Notes: generated by a model from the letters alone, not told the origin. DNA of 64,000 bases from Pseudomonadota bacterium (GCA_018242045.1 JAFECR010000011.1:64212-128211), one strand, 5' to 3'; counted from the first letter of the stretch, positions 37,101 through 45,241 are shown. A program made the numbers and translations.

Positions 37101-39497
37101 CACAATACCGTTTTGATTAGTAAAGTTCAGCTGATCACCCTCAAAAAAGCCATTGGTAATCGAGACAATCACAGCATCGGTACCATTATTGCCAAGGGTT
37201 GGGAAAGGATCGCTTAAAGTAATCGCATTCTCAATCACAACGGCTGAACCGTCGGTCACATAGGTAACCGTACTGCCTGCGTTTGCAAGTACGGGGGGAT
37301 CATTAAGAATGGTAACAACGATATTTGCTTGCGCAGTAGAACCATCACCGTCAAGGAAAGTAAGCGAATAGGTTTGTACGGCTTGACTGTCGGTGAATAG
37401 TATGGGATCGGATAAGGTGTAAGTATATTCCAAGGTCTTTAAATTAATAAGCAGCGTATTACCATTTAAGGAATCTGTGACACTGATGGCAGGATCTGAA
37501 CCTATCGTTGTCGATTTGGTTGTCAATATTCCCGAATTCAACTCACCCGTCGCAGTGTGCGTTGCACCAGTGGTTGCTAAGGAAATAATAATAGGTGTTG
37601 TCAAATCGCGACCATCAGCACCAAAGACGCCGAGATCTCCTTTAACGACTAAAGTTGTATCACCCGTACCAGAACCGTTGGGCAAACCAGCCTCATAAAC
37701 CGATCCACTGCTTGATTGCACTAATGGTGCATCATCATTGATGGTAATGTTTAATTGCGCACTTGCTGTTTGTCCTTGGCGATCAGTCAATGTGTAATCA
37801 AAATGGGCAATAGCTGGATCATTCATTCCAGATTTATTGGGTGATGTATTGTCAAAAGGGGCATTCAAATTATAAATGTATTGTCCGGTGACGGTGTCAA
37901 CCAGTAATACGTTACCAAGTGAATCCTGAACCGCAATCACGGGATTTAATATCGAAGAGACTTCATAACCATTGGCTTTGGTAAATCCTTGTGCTTGTAA
38001 GTAAAGCACATCAGACAAGGTAAAATGGGTACTGGTGATTGACGATGTTACTGGAGCAACATTACTCACACCATCTAAAGATACTGTTGAAACAAAGCCA
38101 CCATTAGCACCAAAATAACTACCATTCGCGAAGGGATTGATTTGGCCACCAACATCACTTGGAAGAACAGGTACAACGGTGCTATCAGGGCTAACAATTA
38201 AAATGCCATTTGATTCAAAGGGTGTAATTAAACTACCAGCGATTCTTTCTGGGCTATCTGGCTGTGCAGAACCCTCATTAGTATTACTAAAAATGTTGGA
38301 TTCTGAAATTGCATGGCTAGGACCTTGAACATTTGCTACCGGCTTATCATCCAAAATTGGCAGAATTATATTACCTACACTGGTGTTGCCATTTCCACCT
38401 CTTACACTATATACAAATTGATCAAGCACATAAGTAAAGGGGCCAAAAATAAAATTAAGTGCCGAATCCACTACTGGCAACGATGCAAAATTAGCTGTTG
38501 GGTTAATGGCATTGTTAAGGGTATATATAAATTCCCCAAGCCTTGAACCAGAAGTAAATAATTCAAAAGAATTGCCATCGGCTGTCGTCAATATAACAGA
38601 ATTTGCGGTATGAACAACGCTGCCACCTGCAATGTTAAGCGCACTTAACGAGGCATCAATTGCTGATATACCTGTGGTTGAAGAGGCGCCGACATTAAAT
38701 GCACCTAATGGATTGCCATTAAAATTAGAGGAAAACAAATTGCCGTGAAATTCGATAGCATCATAAGTATTTAAATAAATTTCATGTGTTTTAGGGGGAA
38801 TCCCATTAAGTCCATTAATAAGCTCTTGTGGTATATTAAAAAAAGTGAAAAATAAATAATCTGGTGTCACATCAAGATTAGGTGTGGTTGGTACAGCATT
38901 ACCTGGTGATGGAATAACTGGAGTAAGTATGCTTGGTATTTCAGCAAATGAGGCTTGAAAGCCAAGATTCTGTGCGATAGAAGTAACAGAATCATCTTGA
39001 TTTAGAAACAAAGAAAAATCTGCATTATTGAAGCCTAATATATTTGCCAAAGAAGTTACAAAGCCTTGAGTGTATACATTTGTTACTTGATAAACCCCTT
39101 CCACAGAAGGATCTATTGGGATGTCAAATAATTTTTCCCAGGCAACATTTAAAAAATCAACCTCTTCTTGTGCAGGTTGCTGTTCCATCAAGTACTTCGC
39201 AAAATCACTTGCCGGCATGAGAATATATTCATAAAAAGCTTCTTCCCATGAGTCAAGTATCGATTCATAAGGTATATTAGAAGATGCCAAAGGTATAAAG
39301 ACACCTTCAAGGTTAATGTTCAAGTTAAACGAATAGTTTTCTTCAGATTGACTCTGAGCGCCAAAGGCAGTTAGCACCAAATGAGACGTTGAATTATTAT
39401 CAATAAATGCAGGGATAATGTTGCCTTGTTCTAAATGAGATAACTTTGTATCTATTTTGTTTGACTTAATGCCATATACAACTTGGTCTTTAGTCAT
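34197..39497 (-). CDS. Large repetitive surface/secreted protein (RTX-adhesin-like)
   Basis: A 1766-residue acidic, Thr/Ser/Asn-rich protein with no Sec signal peptide, as expected for a type I secretion substrate. Regions: a unique N-terminal part (1-390); two VCBS/T1SS-143-like domains (about 395-720, with INDDAPLVQSSSGSVYE and the LNDPP linker); six tandem repeats of about 130 residues starting near 731, 868, 1003, 1136, 1267 and 1397 (for example PPTVNAGSTITYL and DPTNGG); and a C-terminal domain with DTNHDGQLDAQD (about 1619), a calcium-binding EF-hand/dockerin-like loop. No secretion genes lie nearby. A role in adhesion or biofilm is inference. Confidence 0.82.
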   Translation of the reverse strand: MTKDQVVYGIKSNKIDTKLSHLEQGNIIPAFIDNNSTSHLVLTAFGAQSQSEENYSFNLNINLEGVFIPLASSNIPYESILDSWEEAFYEYILMPASDFAKYLMEQQPAQEEVDFLNVAWEKLFDIPIDPSVEGVYQVTNVYTQGFVTSLANILGFNNADFSLFLNQDDSVTSIAQNLGFQASFAEIPSILTPVIPSPGNAVPTTPNLDVTPDYLFFTFFNIPQELINGLNGIPPKTHEIYLNTYDAIEFHGNLFSSNFNGNPLGAFNVGASSTTGISAIDASLSALNIAGGSVVHTANSVILTTADGNSFELFTSGSRLGEFIYTLNNAINPTANFASLPVVDSALNFIFGPFTYVLDQFVYSVRGGNGNTSVGNIILPILDDKPVANVQGPSHAISESNIFSNTNEGSAQPDSPERIAGSLITPFESNGILIVSPDSTVVPVLPSDVGGQINPFANGSYFGANGGFVSTVSLDGVSNVAPVTSSITSTHFTLSDVLYLQAQGFTKANGYEVSSILNPVIAVQDSLGNVLLVDTVTGQYIYNLNAPFDNTSPNKSGMNDPAIAHFDYTLTDRQGQTASAQLNITINDDAPLVQSSSGSVYEAGLPNGSGTGDTTLVVKGDLGVFGADGRDLTTPIIISLATTGATHTATGELNSGILTTKSTTIGSDPAISVTDSLNGNTLLINLKTLEYTYTLSDPILFTDSQAVQTYSLTFLDGDGSTAQANIVVTILNDPPVLANAGSTVTYVTDGSAVVIENAITLSDPFPTLGNNGTDAVIVSITNGFFEGDQLNFTNQNGIVGNYNANTGELILSGIASVLDYQAALRTITYSSTSDNPANEGTNFTRTITWQAFDSANDGSNTATSTISIIGLPPVLGDAGDSVRYVALSNPLLIESNISITSIDYPILKGATISISQGFFAGDVLSFNNQNGISGSYAAGVLTLTGSASVVDYMAAFHSITYSSSSADPTNNGANLFRDITWIADDGQVTNNLSNAVLSIIEVRTLPDINADSTITYVANSVAQVIDSGLTLTVHESPTIIGAVVTITSGFDADDVLSFVNTATITGVYDAGTGILTLSGTDTADNYETALQSIKYSSSSTDPTNGGADLSRTISWLVTDDLSENSNTAISTIEVRTPPTVNAGSTITYLALDPPQLIESGLTLLSIATSTIKSATVTISAGLDMDDFLTFTATATITGNYDSNTGILSLIGPDTVEHYEAALQSVTYESNSVDPTLGGTDLHRTISWQIIDSLDQSSAVATSTIDVFTPPTITAGNTITYLAGDAGEVIDNKLNVTELQSPTIKSAVISIISGFDNEDVLSFTNTPNITGSYNSGTGVLTLTGNDTPENYETALQSIAFHSSSTDPTNGGTDLHRTISWQVTDGLDKSNTAATSTIDVFTPPTLEAANFFFKYQSGANPSKLNGSVIITDHETSNMASATVSITDGFLFGDQLHFNNQNGITGNYDANNGILSLSGTSSIANYNAALSSVTYSFTGSDPTDNGNDPNRTFSWQATDSLSQTTNVDTSTILVTFTPVVLDLDDNGIQLISAHQSNVTLGNVTGTSDSQLLGWIAEGDGILMLNSNGNGTITNANQISFTSYVSGAKTDLQGLAAFDTNHDGQLDAQDKAYSEFGILHSNLKFETLSQLNIVSISLTSDNHLQTMNGNTIYGMTSYQTTDGKSHLAADVGLMIGANSVASTLSTQDVITNKTQIDFTPLASQAPASSTTPVSPTHTVDNATSTVGEMNASVVSATTEHLMQPQHEQPV
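35300..37310 (-). repeat. Six tandem 390-bp coding repeats in the adhesin gene
   Basis: Six units of about 390 bp (about 130 codons) run through the gene. Units 3, 4 and 5 (about 35700-36490) remain recognisably similar at DNA level, for example in the stretches reading CCACCATTGGTTGGATC and GTGGTGCGATGTAGATC-like variants, while units 1, 2 and 6 are more diverged. Unequal crossing-over could change repeat number. Confidence 0.75.
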
Positions 39498-39582
39498 CGC
39501 ACACCATTAATTGCAATTACAACTTCATAATTTCTGATTAAATTCTTATATTTAGATTTTTAAAATACCCTTACACTCAGTT

Positions 39583-39611
39583 TTGGTAAATTGTACTTTA
39601 GTACATTATAT
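39583..39611 (+). promoter_or_regulatory. Promoter with palindromic operator between adhesin and peroxidase genes
   Basis: On the plus strand TTGGTA (39583-39588) and TTATAT (39606-39611) are 17 bp apart, and the palindrome TGTACT-TT-AGTACA (39592-39605) fills the spacer, a classical repressor position. On the minus strand TTTACC and TATTTT (17 bp apart, between about 39558 and 39589) could serve the adhesin gene, with the same palindrome just upstream. No regulator can be assigned. Confidence 0.45.
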
Positions 39612-39694
39612 CATGGTGCTGCGGTATTTATGCCCAGTTTCGAGGATATCATCTATAATTTAATAAGGGTAATTACGTCAAGGGAGAACCACGT

Positions 39695-40642
39695 TTGTAC
39701 ATCAAGAGGATAATATTTTTATTAATGCTTTCCTTATTGATGCAAAATATGTTTGCACAACAAAATAAGGCTATTTTGCCAATACCTTATCCTCCTAGCG
39801 ATAATCAAACTAAAGTTAACTTAGGTAAAATACTGTTTAAAGAAAATTTATTCTCTAAAAACAATACTTTATCTTGTAATAGTTGCCATATGTTGAATAA
39901 AGGTGGTGATGACAATATCCCAAAATATGTTGGCCTAGATAAAAAAATAGGATTAATTAATACACCAACTATATTGAATGCCAGCCTTAACTTTAGACAA
40001 TTTTGGGATGGAAGAGTTAAAACTTTAGCTGCCGTGATAGAGGATCATCTACACGATCCCACCATCTTTGCTAATAACTGGGAAACTATTATTAATAGAA
40101 TTAACAGTGATCCAAAATTATACCAGGCTTATCAAAGCGCCTACAACCATGCGATGTCGAGCACTGAAATCAAAGAAGCCCTAACACTGTATATAAACAC
40201 CTTGCTCACGCCAGACTCTCCTTTTGATCGCTTTCTTCAAGGAGATAAATCAGCTCTTTCTGAAGAAGCTAAGAAAGGATTTGAGCTTTTTAAAAGTTAT
40301 GGTTGTATCACCTGCCATCAAGGTCCTGGTATTGGAGGCAATCTATATCAAAAATTTGGCATCTACAAAGACTATTTTGCAACTAAAAAAACTATTAATA
40401 AAGCAGATTTTGGGCTTTATAATGTAACTGGCAAGCCCGAAGATAAGTATGTATTTGTCGTACCTTCCTTGCGAAATGTTGCATTGACAGCGCCTTATTT
40501 ACATGATGGCTCTGCTGCGACCTTGGAAGAGGTCATTCAATTGATGGGAATTTACCAAGTTGGACAGCCCATCCAAAAATTTGATGTTCCCTATATCGTT
40601 AAATTTCTTCAATCATTAACAGGTAAACTGCCAAACGAATAA
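39695..40642 (+). CDS. Di-haem cytochrome c peroxidase (CCP/MauG family)
   Basis: A periplasmic enzyme that reduces hydrogen peroxide with electrons from cytochrome c. Seen: a signal peptide (about 1-21, ending MFAQQ), two haem-binding motifs CNSCH (61-65) and CITCH (about 204-208), NTPTILNASLN and VPSLRNVALTAPYLHDGS. The length of 315 residues is typical. The start codon is TTG, supported by GGGAG nine bases upstream. The next gene, a sensor kinase, follows after 3 nt. Confidence 0.9.
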   Translation: MYIKRIIFLLMLSLLMQNMFAQQNKAILPIPYPPSDNQTKVNLGKILFKENLFSKNNTLSCNSCHMLNKGGDDNIPKYVGLDKKIGLINTPTILNASLNFRQFWDGRVKTLAAVIEDHLHDPTIFANNWETIINRINSDPKLYQAYQSAYNHAMSSTEIKEALTLYINTLLTPDSPFDRFLQGDKSALSEEAKKGFELFKSYGCITCHQGPGIGGNLYQKFGIYKDYFATKKTINKADFGLYNVTGKPEDKYVFVVPSLRNVALTAPYLHDGSAATLEEVIQLMGIYQVGQPIQKFDVPYIVKFLQSLTGKLPNE

Positions 40643-40645
40643 CGT

Positions 40646-42484
40646 ATGTTAAAACAGATGAATTTAAAAGAATCATTCGTTAACAGATTAACAAGACATA
40701 GCATTCCTTTTATTATTGCCGTAATTGTAGGCATTTATTATTTAAGCGAAATAAGGCCTTTTCCTTATGAGCATTATGAAAAATACATTAATGAATTGCA
40801 ACGATACGATGCTGAGCTTAATGAATCCATTGTGTTGATTCGCTTTGGTGCTTTAAGGTATTATAATCCTATCGTTCAATCTCAAGATGGTACTAGCAAC
40901 GTCCTTTCCATTATTAATGATCTACTCAAAAACAAACCAAACCCCACCATTGAAGCGAAATTAAATACTTTACAAAAAACTATTGAAAAAAAGCGCGAGT
41001 TAACCGATAAATTTGAACTTATCAACCCCATTTTATTGAATGCCATTTTAAATTTTTCAACTATTTTGAGTCAAATTATTGAATCTGAATCTAATACACA
41101 ATTAGTAGAAAGCTGCTTAGAGAAAGACTATAAATCTCAACAAATAGATAAAGCAAATAACCTATTTCGCGGCATTCTTATTTATGTGAGCCATCGAACC
41201 GAAGAAAAACGGACCGATCTTACTCAACTTGTAGATGATTTAAAAAGTGCTCCTGAAAAATTACCAAAACTTGATTTAGCACTAGTTTATGCCGACAAAA
41301 TTTTGGAATATCAGCCTCAGATGTCTAAAATAGACGAGGAATTATTTCAGGTTCCTGTTGTAGCGCAATCAAATCAATTGCAACAAACGTTCAATCAAGA
41401 ATTTCAAAATTTCCAAGCACTTGGAGATAAATTTAGAATTATCCTTTACATTTTAGTCTTTACTTTGCTGCTTGTATTAAGATGGCTCTTCTCTCGCTTG
41501 CAAAATACAGTTGTTTCATTGAATGTTGAAGTGGTAGAAAAAGTTAAAGCACAAAATGCTTTAGCAGAAACTAATCGCCAATTAGAAAACAGAGTTGCCC
41601 AAAGAACGCATGAGCTGACAGTCAAGAATAGCGATTTAAATCAAGCATTGTCTGATTTGAAAGATGCTCAAGATCAATTGATTATGCAAGAAAAAATGGC
41701 TTCTGTAGGTATGTTGACGACGGGTATTGCACATGAAATCAAAAATCCATTAAATTTTGTTAATAATTTCTCAGACATTTCAGTTGAACTTGTCAAAGAA
41801 CTTGATGAAGAGTTAAAATCCAATCAAGAAAAATTACCCCCAGAGACAACAAAATATATTGAAGAAATTCTTCAAGATCTTAAAACCAATTGTGCCAAAA
41901 TCAAAGAACATGGGGTCAGAGCTGATAACATCGTTAAGAATATGTTATTACATTCACAAGCCTCAGGCGTTCAAAAAGAAATGATTGATTTGAAAACCTT
42001 AATGGATGACAATATTAAAATTGCACTTGAAAGTTTTAAAGCAAGCGCACAACATTTTGAGGTTAAGATAGATAAACAATATGATGAAAAACTTGAGAAA
42101 ATCCTAGCGGCGCCTCAAGCCATCGGTCGACTTTTTATTTATATTTTGGATAACTCTTTTTATGCCTTAAGAGAAAAGCAATTAACGCAAGGCCAAAATT
42201 TTACCCCAACATTGACAATTGTCATAAAACAAATAACCGATGCCGTTCTTATTAAAATCAAAGACAATGGCACTGGGATCTCGAAAAAATCATTAGATAA
42301 AGTATTCGAACCATTTTTTACAACTAAACCTACGGGTAAAGGAAATACTGGTCTTGGATTATCTATCTGCTATGATACAGTAGTAAAACAACACAAAGGT
42401 GAGTTAAAAGTTACTTCAGAGGAAGGGGTATTCACTGAATTTACTGTTGTTCTTCCAACGGGCTCTAAAAAATCAGGAAACTAA
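40646..42484 (+). CDS. Membrane sensor histidine kinase
   Basis: A 612-residue kinase: membrane helix at about 17-34, a periplasmic region of about 225 residues of unknown fold (mostly helical, no known ligand domain), a second helix at about 261-283, a coiled coil (about 295-350), the phospho-acceptor His in IAHEIKNPLNFVNNFSD (about 362) and an HATPase domain with DNGTGIS (about 540) and TGKGNTGLGLS (about 565). The H-box resembles that of Bacteroidetes-type kinases. No receiver domain and no response regulator gene lie nearby. It is sandwiched between a peroxidase and a YfiR-like gene. Confidence 0.9.
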   Translation: MLKQMNLKESFVNRLTRHSIPFIIAVIVGIYYLSEIRPFPYEHYEKYINELQRYDAELNESIVLIRFGALRYYNPIVQSQDGTSNVLSIINDLLKNKPNPTIEAKLNTLQKTIEKKRELTDKFELINPILLNAILNFSTILSQIIESESNTQLVESCLEKDYKSQQIDKANNLFRGILIYVSHRTEEKRTDLTQLVDDLKSAPEKLPKLDLALVYADKILEYQPQMSKIDEELFQVPVVAQSNQLQQTFNQEFQNFQALGDKFRIILYILVFTLLLVLRWLFSRLQNTVVSLNVEVVEKVKAQNALAETNRQLENRVAQRTHELTVKNSDLNQALSDLKDAQDQLIMQEKMASVGMLTTGIAHEIKNPLNFVNNFSDISVELVKELDEELKSNQEKLPPETTKYIEEILQDLKTNCAKIKEHGVRADNIVKNMLLHSQASGVQKEMIDLKTLMDDNIKIALESFKASAQHFEVKIDKQYDEKLEKILAAPQAIGRLFIYILDNSFYALREKQLTQGQNFTPTLTIVIKQITDAVLIKIKDNGTGISKKSLDKVFEPFFTTKPTGKGNTGLGLSICYDTVVKQHKGELKVTSEEGVFTEFTVVLPTGSKKSGN

Positions 42485-42494
42485 CTTTGGTAAT

Positions 42495-42618
42495 ATACTC
42501 GAACCGCTTTACTTTAGGCTAGGCGGCAAGCGAGTGAATCCCCAGAAGTGCACATTGAGTGCATGACTGGGGTAAGCAAGTAGCCAACAACGCCTAAAAG
42601 CAAAGTGGAAAGAGTATA
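42495..42618 (+). repeat. MITE-like element, copy B
   Basis: A complete copy of about 124 bp from ATACTCGAACC to GGAAAGAGTAT. The two ends are imperfect inverted repeats of about 24 bp (ATACTC...CTTTAGGC against ATACTCTTTCC...TTTTAGGC). The core has GAATCCCCAG and GCATGACTGGGG. It fills the gap between the histidine kinase and the YfiR gene; its end GGAAAGAG lies 3 nt before the YfiR start codon. Confidence 0.85.
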
Positions 42619-43271
42619 TGATGAAAACAAGGAAGTTAATCGTCAATTTAGCAATGGTATTAAGTGCAGGCATTATGCCCGCGCTATGGATGTCAACCAA
42701 CGGGGCGAGTGCCGCCGCAGCAAGTGATACTAAAACTCAAAGCAATGCGCCTGCCACAAGCAGTGAAGCCTATTCCCCACTATCTCGTGAATACCATCTT
42801 AAAGCAGCCTTTTTACGCTACGTGGCAAAATTTGTAGAATGGCCACCAAATTCAATCTCTGGCGGAAATATCAATCTTTGTATCCTAGGATTAATCCCTT
42901 CTTTTGAAGCCATTAATTCTATTAACGGAAAAGATGCTAATGACAAAAAAATCGTTGTCACCAAGATCAGTGAAATTAATGAAGCTAAAGGAAAATGCCA
43001 GATTTTATTTGTCACCAAGACAGAGGAAGACAACATCTCAAAAATCATTAAAGCGACGGGCGATCTTCCTATTTTGACTTTTGGGGATATGGAGCACTTC
43101 GCTGAAAAAGGCGGTAATATGAATTTTTATGTATTAAACAATCGTCTGGCTATTATGATTAATCCACCAACAGTGGAAAAAGCTCAACTTAAAATAAGTG
43201 AACGGATGCTAAAAGTCGTCACGGTTATTCCACCTGTTGAGCAGTCAAAACGCCCTAGTAGCGGAACCTAA
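42618..43271 (+). CDS. YfiR family periplasmic protein (DUF4154)
   Basis: YfiR-like proteins are periplasmic; in Pseudomonas YfiR represses the diguanylate cyclase YfiN and responds to redox. Seen: a signal peptide (about 1-34), then the family pattern EYHLKAAFLRYVAKFVEWP, ILTFGDMEHFAEKGGNMNF and LKISERMLKVV. Length is 217 residues. The ATG follows directly after the end of a dispersed repeat, whose GGAAAGAG acts as the only plausible ribosome-binding site. Its partner here may be the adjacent histidine kinase; no GGDEF gene is nearby. Confidence 0.85.
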   Translation: MMKTRKLIVNLAMVLSAGIMPALWMSTNGASAAAASDTKTQSNAPATSSEAYSPLSREYHLKAAFLRYVAKFVEWPPNSISGGNINLCILGLIPSFEAINSINGKDANDKKIVVTKISEINEAKGKCQILFVTKTEEDNISKIIKATGDLPILTFGDMEHFAEKGGNMNFYVLNNRLAIMINPPTVEKAQLKISERMLKVVTVIPPVEQSKRPSSGT

Positions 43272-43275
43272 TTGA

Positions 43276-43322
43276 GATATACTCTTTCCACTTTGAAATT
43301 AGGGGTTCCAACCTGTCACGCA
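43276..43322. repeat. Repeat relic with CACTTTGAAATTAGG motif
   Basis: ATATACTCTTTCCACTTTG equals an end of the MITE-like family, but it continues into AAATTAGGGGTTCCAACC and TGTCA rather than into the usual core. The same continuation occurs at the right edge of the window (63967-64000), and a shorter form near 61206. It lies between the converging yfiR and hpt genes. Confidence 0.6.
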
Positions 43323-43332
43323 GTTATATAGC

Positions 43333-43923
43333 TTAATGATCTTCGCTTGCAACCGAAAAGATCCCCGGCGCATTGCGTAAGTACCCTTTGTAGTCCATGC
43401 CATAACCAAAAACAAAGCTATCTTCTACTATCACGCCCGTATAATCCGCTTTTTGAACAGCATCACTGGGCCTGAATACATTTTTTTCAACTAAGACAGC
43501 AGTTTTAATCGCTTTAGCACCTTGGTTTTGGCAATAAGACACTATACCTGCCAAAGTAATGCCTCCATCAAGAATATCATCGACAATCAACACGGTTCTG
43601 TCTTTTAATGAAACTCTTGGTTTTGCTATCCATTGAAGCACCGAACCTCTTATTTCATCGCCATAACGCGTGGCATGAATGTAATCAACTTGCAGTGGAA
43701 AATCTAATAGCGTTAATAATTTACCCGTTAGCACAACACCGCCAATAAGAACACACAGTACAATTGGATTTTCATCAAGCAAGTCACGATGTATTACATT
43801 TGCCATCTGTTGCAATGCTTTTTCTACTTGAGCGCAACTATAAAGACATGCTGCTCTGGAAAAAACTTGTTTAATACTTTTCGCTGTTTGATGGTCAGGC
43901 ATGTCTAGCATAAGTTCCCACAT
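43333..43923 (-). CDS. Hypoxanthine-guanine phosphoribosyltransferase family protein
   Basis: Type I phosphoribosyltransferase that converts a purine base and PRPP to a nucleotide. The PRPP-binding motif VLIVDDILDGGIT is clear, as are VLIGGVVLTGKLL and the DFVFGYG-like DSFVFGYGMD. Length is 196 residues; nearby ATG codons at 43911 and 43902 are alternative starts. It follows nagZ by 41 nt. This nagZ-phosphoribosyltransferase pair is common in gammaproteobacteria. Confidence 0.85.
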   Translation of the reverse strand: MWELMLDMPDHQTAKSIKQVFSRAACLYSCAQVEKALQQMANVIHRDLLDENPIVLCVLIGGVVLTGKLLTLLDFPLQVDYIHATRYGDEIRGSVLQWIAKPRVSLKDRTVLIVDDILDGGITLAGIVSYCQNQGAKAIKTAVLVEKNVFRPSDAVQKADYTGVIVEDSFVFGYGMDYKGYLRNAPGIFSVASEDH

Positions 43924-43964
43924 TATATAAAGTTATAAAACTTAATTTATATTAGGCTATTAGC

Positions 43965-45038
43965 TTAGGTGTTTTTGAACTCAACTGCAAGTGCAGGCTC
44001 TGGCCAAAATGGCTCAAGCGTTCGCAAAATATCATGTGCTTCCTGCCATTGTGCCGTTTTAGTTAACGTTTGCCATGGAAGGGGTTCACCTTGCGCCAAA
44101 AGGTTGGAACGTCGCTTTTGTGATAAAGGATGCTTATGATTCACGCTTTGTAGTGCTTCAATAGCACCTTGACGGTTGTTGCAGATTAGCACAAAGTCAC
44201 AGCCTGCTTCTAAAGCCTGATTTGTGCGTTGCCCATAACTCCCTATACCTTTGGCTCCTTCCATCGATAAATCGTCACTGATAATAGTATGTTTAAACCC
44301 TAATTTTTGCCTTAAAATCGCTTGTAACCAATAGGCAGAAAAACCAACAGGGAAAGGATCAATTTGTGGAAAAACAATATGAGCAGGCATAATAGCACTG
44401 ATGCCAAACTCAATCAGTGTTTTAAAAGGAAGCATATCCTTTTGTATTTGAAGCATTGAACGCGGATCCTGTGGCAAAGCAAAATGAGAATCCAATGTTA
44501 CTGCGCCATGGCCTGGAAAATGCTTCCCAGTTGCTCTCATCCCCGCTTTACCCATCCCTTTTATATACGAAATGGCTAATAAAGACACTATTTTTGGATC
44601 TTGGTGAATACATCTATCTTTCATCACTTCACTCAGCCCAAGATCAAGATCTAAAACGGGTGCAAAACTCAAATCAACCCCTAAAGATCTCACTTCCAAT
44701 GCCATTAAATAGCCCAATTTTTCACTGATTTCCTGAACTTTTGCCAAGGGATAAACATTAGCATCAAACAATTCGCCTAAAACTTTTAATTTAGGTAATA
44801 ACGTACAACCCTTTTTAAAACGCTGAACCCGACCACCCTCTTGATCAACACACAATACCAAATCAGATCTCAAGGCCTTAAGCCGACTCGATAATTGCCA
44901 TATTTGCTCGGGACTTTCGTAGTTACGGCTAAAGAAAATAACGCCACCAACTTGTGGGTGCAGAACAATCTCTTCCTCTTCCGGGGTCAGTGTTAAACCT
45001 TCGATATCAAGAATGACTGGCCCAATTTGGCTGCTCAT
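43965..45038 (-). CDS. nagZ: Beta-N-acetylhexosaminidase NagZ
   Basis: NagZ (glycoside hydrolase family 3) removes N-acetylglucosamine from recycled muropeptides in the cytoplasm. Seen: CVDQEGGRVQR, the KHFPGHG motif with the catalytic-loop residues, and the nucleophile Asp in ISDDLSMEGA. Length is 357 residues against 341 in E. coli, with a slightly longer C-terminus. GGAGG lies before the ATG. No signal peptide, as expected. Confidence 0.94.
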   Translation of the reverse strand: MSSQIGPVILDIEGLTLTPEEEEIVLHPQVGGVIFFSRNYESPEQIWQLSSRLKALRSDLVLCVDQEGGRVQRFKKGCTLLPKLKVLGELFDANVYPLAKVQEISEKLGYLMALEVRSLGVDLSFAPVLDLDLGLSEVMKDRCIHQDPKIVSLLAISYIKGMGKAGMRATGKHFPGHGAVTLDSHFALPQDPRSMLQIQKDMLPFKTLIEFGISAIMPAHIVFPQIDPFPVGFSAYWLQAILRQKLGFKHTIISDDLSMEGAKGIGSYGQRTNQALEAGCDFVLICNNRQGAIEALQSVNHKHPLSQKRRSNLLAQGEPLPWQTLTKTAQWQEAHDILRTLEPFWPEPALAVEFKNT

Positions 45039-45155
45039 CTTCCATCCTCCAAATTATTTCTTTAAAATTACTTAGATAGATAAATTTTTTATTGACTGGG
45101 CATTTATTCGACCTGTGAGTGTTAGATCACTAATGGCTTGGGGTACCGAAAGATC

Positions 45156-45241
45156 GCCGCAGTCATCTATTTTGCATAAGTGTCTGCGGCTCGAGGTTTG
45201 TGATCGCCAATTAGGTTAAAACTAATCTAGCGGGAGTATTA
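45156..45241. repeat. Hairpin and repeat-like sequence in the nagZ-tetR gap
   Basis: The 200-bp gap between nagZ and tetR holds no gene. A stem GCCGCAG (45156-45162) / CTGCGGC (45184-45190) with a 21-nt loop lies in its middle, without a T-run. The end, TTAAAACTAATCTAGCGGGAGTATTA, looks like a decayed end of the dispersed element, and its last TTA forms the tetR stop codon, as in sppA. Confidence 0.4.

Noticed and set aside
45156..45190. GCCGCAG/CTGCGGC hairpin as a terminator of tetR
   Set aside because: No T-run follows on either strand and the loop is 21 nt, so I list it only as a structure.
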